Of a stretch of DNA of 64,000 nucleotides, positions 56,746 to 64,000 are shown in pieces. Each line of letters begins with the position of its first letter. Position 1 is the stretch's first letter. The position numbers were made by a program, and so were the translations under genes. Origin of the DNA: Angiostrongylus vasorum. Lineage: Eukaryota > Nematoda > Chromadorea > Rhabditida > Metastrongylidae. The stretch covers positions 62,001 to 126,000 of the forward strand of contig JADANN010000404.1 in NCBI GenBank assembly GCA_018806985.1. The letters are read 5' to 3'. Below the pieces are notes generated by a model. The model worked only from the letters and a program-made list of their open reading frames with translations, made no database searches and was not told where the DNA came from.

Positions 56746-56880
56746 TATTATTATTCTACTGTTTTTACTACTTTGTACTCGTGGTTGTTCGAAGCACATT
56801 CTCATAACAGACTTTTCAACGCGTAAGGTAGGAGAAGACGTAATGAACCAACATTTTGTAGCGCAGCTATTTTCCAACAA
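56746..56880 (-). mobile_element. second Penelope-like fragment duplicating the preceding segment
   Basis: Minus-strand frame reads KCWFITSSPTLRVEKSVMRM, a diverged second version of the VHYLSSHPSHTKRALVRNMF segment, placed immediately upstream of the first version (VLVHYLSSHASHTKKGAYKK). Two copies of the same stretch are therefore joined in direct orientation. Confidence 0.7.
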
Positions 56881-56884
56881 CGTT

Positions 56885-58550
56885 CAAAAAACTGACCCAC
56901 GGGGTAGAAAAAACTTGGTTCATAAACCTAATATTCAACCAGTTGCTCAAACGCATGCCAGTTCATTTTATGAGTGCTCAAATGCTTCCCTGATTGTCTA
57001 CGTAACATGTGGTCTAACAGTTCGTACTTGATGGAGTCGTCCTTCGAAGTTATCGCCCTTTTATACAAGCGCGGATGACTCTGGAAAGCAAGCGATCCGC
57101 GAGCTCTTTATGCAATACGAAGAAGCAATAAATATGTATGGCTTCTCGATTCGGCAGCTTCGACCATCGTAAAAGACTGCCTAAACTGCTCAATCTTAAA
57201 ACGGTTTAGGAAATTATATGCACAAAGAAGAGAGTTAGCAATGGGACAGCGACTTGCACTACACGACATTTGCGATCATCTCTAAAATACAATCCCCTTA
57301 CGCAGTCTCATGCCACTACTGTGCTGTAAATATATAGAAGACTGTTTTCTCCGTTTTGTTGCCTGTTGAAAAAGAGATGCATACTTGTCCTGGATTGCTA
57401 AACCAACAGTGACAACACATTAAGTTTACCTGGGTGAAGATGAGGATGACTGGATTTCACTTCTGAGCGTTCGAATTGACCTATCCATAAACGGCTACAT
57501 CACGAAATTGATGCCGAAAGTCAAGTTCCAATACTAGTGGCTCATCACCTGTCCTCTCACACTTCACCCACAAAAAGAGCGCATGTGAGAAACGTATTTT
57601 CTAAAAGCTGCCACTATGTGCACTGGAAACAAGCAGAAGGAATAATCCCTGAACTTCTAGCAAAATTTCCATTTTCAGTGACTACGAAATGGTACGTACT
57701 TGGGGTAGTTTTAGAGAAAAGAAATTACAACTCGAAAAGATTACTCTAGTTGAAATAAGGTTCCGTTTATTCTCTCTCCATCTTTAACAAATTAAAGGTC
57801 CTTAAAAATGACTATTCTACAGATTTTGCCTGCAGTGAATGAAAGTAACACTGAACACTCCAAAACGTCAAAGAGCTCGCAACTGCTTCTACATTCGTCT
57901 GAGTAACACGAAATTCCATAAATTGTCCTAAATGGTAGAGACGGTGGTTGCATGAGTTAGGGGCACAGTTTCTCTAATCTCTTGTAGAGTGACCAGGTAA
58001 GAACAGGTTGGCGAGACGGTTAGACCGCTTTAGATTCCTATAAGAGAACATTTGGAAAATTTAATATCTAACAGAGCACTCTTTTTACGCACGCATATTG
58101 CACAAAGACAAAACGAGAAAGAATTTGACGTAAAACTCACTATCCTGGCGCAGCGGTCCACAAAATCGGTGCATAAAAAGCTTGAAGTGTTCTGGATAAG
58201 CTCCTATAACCCAAAATTGAATCGCAAGTAGAAGCGCCTCACGATACGATGCGACTTCATGCCTCAGGCTGATTTTTTTGACTTGAGCCAGATACACTCT
58301 TCACCCGGTAAGACTCTGTTCGACTGGTCTCCATTAATACCTGGAGACTTGTAAACAACTGAATGTTTAAGGAAAGCTGTTTATTATGGAAGTGAATATT
58401 TACTTATTAAGTTTCATCTACTTAGGTTATTGAAGTGTTTGGCTGAGCAGATTACACACCGACTGGATCGTTCTAGGCTCTGAAAAGGTGAAACCGTCGA
58501 AAACGTCTCCTATTGTTGACGGAAAACTGCCGTAACAACAACCGTGCGTT
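56885..58550 (+). mobile_element. Penelope-like element relic, opposite orientation
   Basis: Plus-strand, heavily mutated but collinear from RT to endonuclease. FNQLLKRMPVHFMSAQML near 56932 matches the F-N-Q-L-L-K-H-I-P-A-H-L segment. ELAMGQRLA near 57235-57260 is motif B, and CCKYIEDCF near 57325-57351 is the catalytic motif with one Asp changed to Glu. AHHLSSHTSPTKRAHVRNVF lies at 57540-57600. The Cys linker region around 57918-57990 reads CPKW-stop-RRW. The nuclease C-terminus EFDVKLTILAQRST and LEVFWISSYNPKLNRK is at 58113-58230. The 3' tail with AGGCTCTGAAAAGGTGAAAC at about 58471 follows. It stands head-to-head with the minus-strand Penelope fragments ending at 56880. Confidence 0.8.
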
Positions 58551-60017
58551 TTCTCATCAAGAAAACAGAAAAGCAATCTATTCTTGATGGACCGTGGAAA
58601 AGCTGTAAGGTCTGCTTGCACTGGTTGATATTTTTTAAACGACTTGTTCTTCTTTTAACTTCTCTCTTTATCGCGCAAAGGCGATTTTTCACTAACCGAC
58701 CATGACTTTCTTAACATCGAGAGCACTTAAAGACCTCAAGATTTGAAAACGTATGAAAATGGCACTGGTCTGTTTTATTTATTTTCCACAAATGCTATTT
58801 AAGATTGTTTGCTTTTTTTTTACTATTTTACACGAACTGTCATCACATCTACTGTGCCGACTCCAGCACTTATTGTACTCGGCTCACTTTTCTGGCATTC
58901 ATTGTCCACAATAGTCTTCCAACATGTCACATGTTGCTTCGGCTGTTGCTTGATTATTCCCTGTTTTTATGAATGTTGTTGAATGCTGCTTGAGTTGACT
59001 CCCTTTGCAATCTTGGAAATAACCGAGCTAAGCCGTTCCGCGTGAATCGGAGGAGAAATTGAGAAGATGACCGAACTAGCGCATTTGTTTCCTGATCGAC
59101 GACATCACTAAACACTGCACTGACCTTTCCCCTTATCTCAGTTTAAAACCCATTTCAAATTCGCACTTGCAAAAGTTAAGAGCGAAATTTGGTTTTTTGG
59201 CGATATCTTCCGTATTCTGCCGGATCTCAAAGGCGAAAAAAAAAGCGATTCATGGGATCCGGAAAACCAGAATATGAAGACTCGTATCTTCTTTACTGAA
59301 GATTTTTGGACTCTGTTTATCTATACTTTATTTAGTGAACGTCATTCTAAGCTGGAATCTGGTTGCTTGAAGTTTAAAATCTTATTTATATCAGGTACGT
59401 GTGCATTGGAAGCAAAGCATAACGTCGCAGTGTAAAACTATATCGATAGTCGATAGACTTGGTTAGTACACCATATGAGCATAGACTGAAGCTAATACAA
59501 CGGTTCTAGTATACGTTCGAAAAGTGGGGATGCGTAAAACATCGCGAAAGTTTCGCATAAATGCAAGTAATCCTCAGTATAAATCGCAGAGAGGAATGCC
59601 TCATAGTCACAACTCATTTAGCTCCTCATCCGTGATTGATAGCTTCTTTTCCCACTTGAGAGATCCACATTTGTCATCTGATGTGTGAACTTTGTGACAC
59701 TTGTCTCATTTCCAAGAAAGCGAACGACCCGTACGATGGATGTTTGCAAAACAGCCTATTGTGTGATAGAAAAATTTCTTTGAGACTTTGGTATGGATTT
59801 ATAGAAATGTTTGGTAAAATTAACAAAATCGTCAACAAGACGAGATTAGTAAGATCCAATATCGCATCCAATAAGAAGTCAGTCTTAGTAATTTGTGTTT
59901 ATTTTCACAATCACTCTCCACACAACAGAACTTGATTCTGAGAGCGAAATTTCTGGAATGTTACTCATGAGAAAACTTCAAAGCTGGTGTACATTTTTAC
60001 TTAATCCTAACGTTTGG
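58551..60017. other. no gene recognised
   Basis: AT-rich DNA. A plus frame at 59681-59935 is cysteine-containing at its start (MCELCDTCLISKKANDPYDG) but has no upstream exon or family match that I can support. Confidence 0.4.
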
Positions 60018-60049
60018 AGATGTTCCAGGACGCCACTATAAATATATAC

Positions 60050-60080
<31 letters not shown>

Positions 60081-60099
60081 GTGGCGTCCTGGAACATCT
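60018..60099. repeat. perfect inverted repeat around a TA core
   Basis: Arms 60018-60040 and 60077-60099 are exact reverse complements over 23 bases (the left arm begins AGATGTTCCAGGACGCCACT). The 36-base core is alternating TA/TATG and can itself pair, so a cruciform or long hairpin is possible. Confidence 0.9.
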
Positions 60100-60477
60100 G
60101 TATATACATATAACGTAACTTCAGTGTCTTGCGAGCTGAAAGGATTCCATACCATCTAGAATCTCAACCAAGAGCTAAGTAAATCAGTGTCAGGAATCAT
60201 TGCCATTCTAAAAACAGTACAGTCATTTGCTTTGCTATCACCTATCGTCGAGCTAGGAAAGGGTAGAGCAAGGAATTTGAGACTCATGTGAATGGAATGC
60301 TTGCTCAATAAGCAGATTATCAGTGAAATTGGGACCTGTACGATTTTAAGTTGTTCATAGAAACAATGCATTCATGTCTTCCACTACGTTTCTTAAATGT
60401 GCTATGACAGGAACGCTTTATGGCGGTAATTCTCAGTTTAATAGAAAAGTTTAACTTCGTTATCATCGACTTTCGAG
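60100..60477. other. no gene recognised
   Basis: Opposed short open frames only. Confidence 0.35.
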
Positions 60478-60760
60478 CGCGCGTGACACAGGGATTAGAG
60501 GTGGTGACCTGCAGCAAACACTGGATCTATCGCTGGTTCGATCTAGCGTCCCGAGCTCTCAAGATTTCTATTCCTTCGGGGGTCGGTAAATTAGGGCCAT
60601 ATCTGGCAAAGGGCATCAATGAGTTGATAAATTGATTGGCTACCGCGAGTAGTTGTGCAGGCCAGATATGCATTCAGGCTTCTCTAACGATGCTTGATGA
60701 AGTCGAATTCACGGCACTTTCCTCACGGATTGATCAACAGCAAGTTCTGTATCCTCTTAT
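60478..60760 (+). repeat. tRNA-derived SINE, diverged
   Basis: Starts GCGCGCGTGACACAGGGATT. The B-box position is the unusually good GGTTCGATC at 60535, giving the copy a more tRNA-like head than the others. Body CCTTCGGGGGTCGGTAAATT, tail GATTGATCAACAGCAAGTTC. Confidence 0.75.
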
Positions 60761-61932
60761 CTTGAGGTTTGCGATGAATAATTTAGACATCCTCCAATAG
60801 ATGTTCTAGAAACGATTCAAAACTTCAGAAATTATTTTCTGGATCCTACGCAAAAATCTTAGTTGCAGTCGTTGTTCATCATGAGAGTTGACGCGGGTGC
60901 CTTATAATAATGCTGCGAAAACGTAACGAGTAGCTTACACCAGCTGTGAGCACTCCGTTTACACTGCACAACTAATGAAACCAGCATCATCTAAATATTT
61001 ATGCACTCCTTCCCACTTTTCTTAGATACCACTTTACACATTCAGGAAATTCGTCGGAATTTTTAGTTACATTTAAGAATTTTTATTAATCTCATAGAAA
61101 TAATAAATATTTTATGTGAAAGAACGACAATATAATACGGCAATGATCAGTTTAAAATTAAACCTTTAAAATCGATTTTTAAATAATTTCAAATCAAAAG
61201 CTTTCTCATTCGTATGTTTTCGTCGTATAATACATGCATTACAATAAATGTTATGTTACATACTTAGACAAGAATTTAGAACCAGTGGTTCTTCTTGCCT
61301 CCTTCCTCCACCCCCATTCTCCCCCCCCAAAAAAAATGCTTGAATAAAGAAAAAAGAGCGAAAGACACGTGAACGAGAATTAAGAACCACAATAGCCAAT
61401 GTTGATCGCAGTCAAACAAATAAATACGCTTTCATCGTTATAAAAATGATTGGAATCGAATCGACCAGTGTTAAACAGCTGTTTCTCAGTCGTCTAGCGA
61501 TGGCTCTTGGTCGTAATCCGCCGATGTCCTTCTGACTTAACCAATCCTTACAGCTTCTTGGCAAATCATTCAACTTGAGAACTTCATCCAGTAATTCCAT
61601 AAGGGCACTGAATACAAAGACAACGATCAACATATGCCAACGGCTAAACGGGCACCACGAACTGGTGAATTTTTTAAAAATATCTCGACACTATTTGCAA
61701 CAAAAACTAGTAAAGAGAATATTTCTGGAATGATAGCGACGGCTAAAAAATATCAGCCAACTGGAAGGAATCCTGAGCACGACTACTCCTAACTATTTTA
61801 AAACAGTAGTTTTACATTTTAAACAAATTCTACTTTGGTCCGATACTCTCTTATGATTTCCTGTTCCGGTGCTTGAAGAAGCTACTGGGCATACACGAAA
61901 ATACCACAGTACGCAGTACAAGTCACCCATGC
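60761..61932. other. no gene recognised
   Basis: AT-rich, with a C/A homopolymer stretch at 61300-61340. A minus frame at 61633-61412 starts with a hydrophobic MLIVVFVFSALMELL, signal-peptide-like, but has no further support. Confidence 0.4.
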
Positions 61933-62084
61933 TTAGAAAAGCTGCGACATTTTCAAGCCAAGGCCACAGTAGGAATCGTTGTGGTGTTTGAAAGATCTGG
62001 TCGCAATGTAACTAATATCTCCCCGACAAACAAGGACTGGTGGCTGTTTGTCGTGATGACTTCGAAAAGCCATAGCACAGCTAC
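61933..62084 (-). CDS. possible terminal exon of an unrecognised gene
   Basis: On the minus strand a strong acceptor (ATTTTATTTTCCTAG) precedes 62084, and a frame then runs to TAA at 61935-61933. It reads SCAMAFRSHHDKQPPVLVCR, DISYIATRSFKHHNDSYCG and LGLKMSQLF. Three cysteines and the splice signal make it look exonic. Directly upstream, another minus frame (about 62270-62085, VVKPSAVSRIFVKHGCQAHF) is open, but the joining donor is unclear. The gene immediately upstream on this strand ends with a stop at 62428, so this would be a separate gene or an alternative ending. Confidence 0.3.
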
Positions 62085-62427
62085 CTAGGAAAATAAAATC
62101 TTCCCCAACTAGCGAATTGCAAGTCAGGTGATAACTTTGTTGGTGTATGCACAATTCTCCGTGAAAACGGGTCTTTTATGCGTTTAGCAAAGTGGGCCTG
62201 ACAACCATGCTTAACGAATATTCGTGATACGGCACTTGGCTTTACTACTTCAAAGCCACCACTGCGAGCCCCTGGGATCTTATTAAAGACCTACTTCGTT
62301 GAAGATGGTGCAAAAAAGTGTGTGCGATCCTAAAGGTTTTCAGTAACTAAATTTGCCACAGAAAGCAATCCAAAAGTAAAAAAAAACAGTAACAAAACCC
62401 ACTGCGATGTTTGATGAGTCAATTTGA

Positions 62428-63190
62428 CTAAAAAATTTTCCAGCTTTTTGAGCCACAAGTTTCGTAATTTTTTCTAACAAAACATCTGTCATAGGAGTGT
62501 ACACACCTAAAAATTGTTTGTGCCAGAAACTTCAGAATTCACCCGAAAGCAATAAAATATTTATGCCTTCGAAGAGATTACCTACAAAGGCCGTCCATTC
62601 CTTGCTGCACATTTTCCAAACCTCCTTCCATGAGTTGAAGAATTTCGGCTTGCAGAAAGTGTGCCATCGGAGCGCAGTGACTTGTTAGTGTTTCTCCCAT
62701 TGTTGACCAACAAGGCACAACAACCTCTCGGAAATCTAGAAGGTCACATTTAGTGATGGAATAGTAGCTGACTGTGAAGTAGCCGTTACCAGTATCGTTT
62801 CTGAAGTCGTCGCAAATAATGTTCCAAGCTGTTTGCCCACTCATTAGAATGCGTTTGGCTGGATTCTCTGGGCAAATGGATAGACAGTGTTGGTAAATTG
62901 TATTTAGTCTGAAAAGATAAGTACTCTAATAATATAAAATAAATCATCTACACAGAAAAACAACAACTCGGTGGAGTGTTACGCACAAATATGGAGCAAA
63001 GTTAGGGAAATATGTCTTATTTTCAAATCAAACAGTGTTATGACATCTGACACACCATCGTAACGGTGAAGAAAAGAAGTACATGCGATTCCATTAGGAT
63101 AGGACTCGAAACTTTGAGGAATCCACCCTACAGAGTCACTTATAGCAGAGGTTAACCAGGCATCCAAATCGAAATTCAAGATAATTAAAC
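62428..63190 (-). CDS. cysteine-rich, probably secreted nematode protein, three 3' exons (5' end missing)
   Basis: Three minus-strand exons join in phase. 63190-62983 follows TTTCTAGGCAG, with donor TGTGC|GTAACA. 62908-62582 follows ATCTTTTCAG, with donor TGTAG|GTAATC. 62506-62428 follows CAATTTTTAG and ends at a TAG stop. The joined frame is open for about 203 residues: LNFDLDAWLTSAISDSVGWI, QHCLSICPENPAKRILMSGQ, TAWNIICDDFRNDTG, GYFTVSYYSITKCDLLDF, CWSTMGETLTSHCAPMAHFL, then CVHSYDRCFVRKNYETCGSK and SWKIF. The final C-x(n)-E-T-C-G-x(3)-W block resembles the end of the nematode DUF19 (T20D4.11-like) domain, which ends with a similar C-x-K-x-x-I-x-x-x-C-G-x-x-x-W segment; this family call is tentative. 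About eleven cysteines point to an extracellular protein. The first exon, with start and signal peptide, must lie above 63190 and end in phase 1, but was not found. Confidence 0.6.
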
Positions 63191-64000
63191 CTGCCTAGAA
63201 ATCGAACATGCGGAAGTTCAACTAGGAGTAACTCATCGCAACGAATCGTTACTGTAACGTCAGATATGGAGTTTTAATTTGCAAAACCTCTTTTCGACCT
63301 ACAAAAAGGCGATGATGACCTGCGTACACCCTGACACCTTCGTTATCTTGAAAGAAAGGCCTAATAGTTAAATAATGACTAAAATAAAGCCAACGCGATA
63401 AAAAATGAACTAACTAGCTGTCTAGTATCAAAATGAATATTCTATCTAAGCCTATGTGTTGAGGAACAACAGCCATTCGAGCAAATAAGCACAGATTGTC
63501 GAAGATTGATGAGCAGCGACATCGAGCAGCGATTAAAATCCGTATCGTCATGCAACTTATAGATGCCTTTCAGATGGAAAACATCAATACCCTTTGCAGA
63601 CTATGCAAAAAAAAACCTGTGATCAGAATGATGCCATTTTTAGCAGCTCAGCTATGTCTGTTTTGTTGACGGCGTGCTTTTAAGCACAGTAGAAGAAGAG
63701 AAAAGTATGTTGAAGCATTGTGGGATGACTGAGTTGTAACATCATTTCATGAAAGAATCCGTTTATATGCTTATATTTCCATTCAAGGGATTTAAAGGAT
63801 CTTTCTTCTCAGATTTCAGAGTTCGTATCCCTGGTCAAACCTCAAACAGAGAAGTAACCAATGATTTTTATCGCACCACTCAGAAGAGTATACAAATTAG
63901 AAATCCAAATAGAGTTCAGTGTAAAGCCGATAAATAAAAAATCACAAGCATCGCAGAACTGAACCTAAAGCCGAACTTTGTATAGATCAACCACGTCCTA
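63191..64000. other. no feature resolved; expected 5' exon of the cysteine-rich gene
   Basis: The start codon exon of the minus-strand gene should lie here or beyond the window. A minus frame near 63560-63430 (MTIRILIAARCRCSS) was considered, but no usable donor follows it. The plus frame at 63749-63937 is unrecognised. Confidence 0.3.

Noticed and set aside
1..64000. Prokaryotic features such as operons, ribosome binding sites, CRISPR arrays or integrons
   Set aside because: Introns, SINEs, RTE and Penelope-like elements show a nematode nuclear genome; no spaced direct-repeat array or Shine-Dalgarno-led operon is present.

Overview
The window looks like nuclear DNA of a parasitic nematode, most likely a strongylid (hookworm-type) worm. 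It is AT-rich and gene-poor. Genes are split into short exons, some separated by very short introns (about 60-80 bases). The dominant repeats are RTE-type non-LTR retrotransposons whose endonuclease/RT protein I recognise from hookworm genomes. There is no operon, rRNA, CRISPR or credible tRNA gene. All calls were read by eye from the sequence; no search was run, and most exon borders are inferred from splice signals, reading-frame phase and family alignment.

Real or probable genes: a small two-exon gene at 6386-6927 (+); a partial aspartic-peptidase-like gene at 7537-7825 (-); an unrecognised acidic protein gene at 19960-21622 (-); an alpha/epsilon-sarcoglycan gene at 23951-33911 (+, nine exons, about 471 residues); an intronless, highly divergent histone H3 at 38695-39105 (+) lying tail-to-tail with a broken histone H2B at 39223-39459 (-); and a cysteine-rich, probably secreted protein gene at 62428-63190 (-).

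The rest is mobile DNA and its debris. RTE copies lie at 4925-5880, 9805-13540, 15195-16710, 35480-37200 and 42262-46440, and a second, different RTE lineage at 8830-9010 and 31640-33460. Penelope-like elements (RT plus GIY-YIG endonuclease) occupy 46890-49760, 51210-52885 and 55485-58550. A tRNA-derived SINE occurs at least eleven times, often next to (TA)n or (TATG)n tracts. A foldback-like repeat (family P) occurs about ten times, and a third repeat (family Q) twice.

The most notable points are the H3 variant that has lost lysines 9, 14, 23 and 27 while keeping the core length; two RTE copies with an inverted 5' segment joined to a sense 3' segment (the geometry of twin priming); a Penelope-like 3' end inserted in an RTE copy with a 14-base target-site duplication; a pre-miRNA-like hairpin in the intron of the 6.4 kb gene; and a sarcoglycan gene whose introns carry several of these elements.
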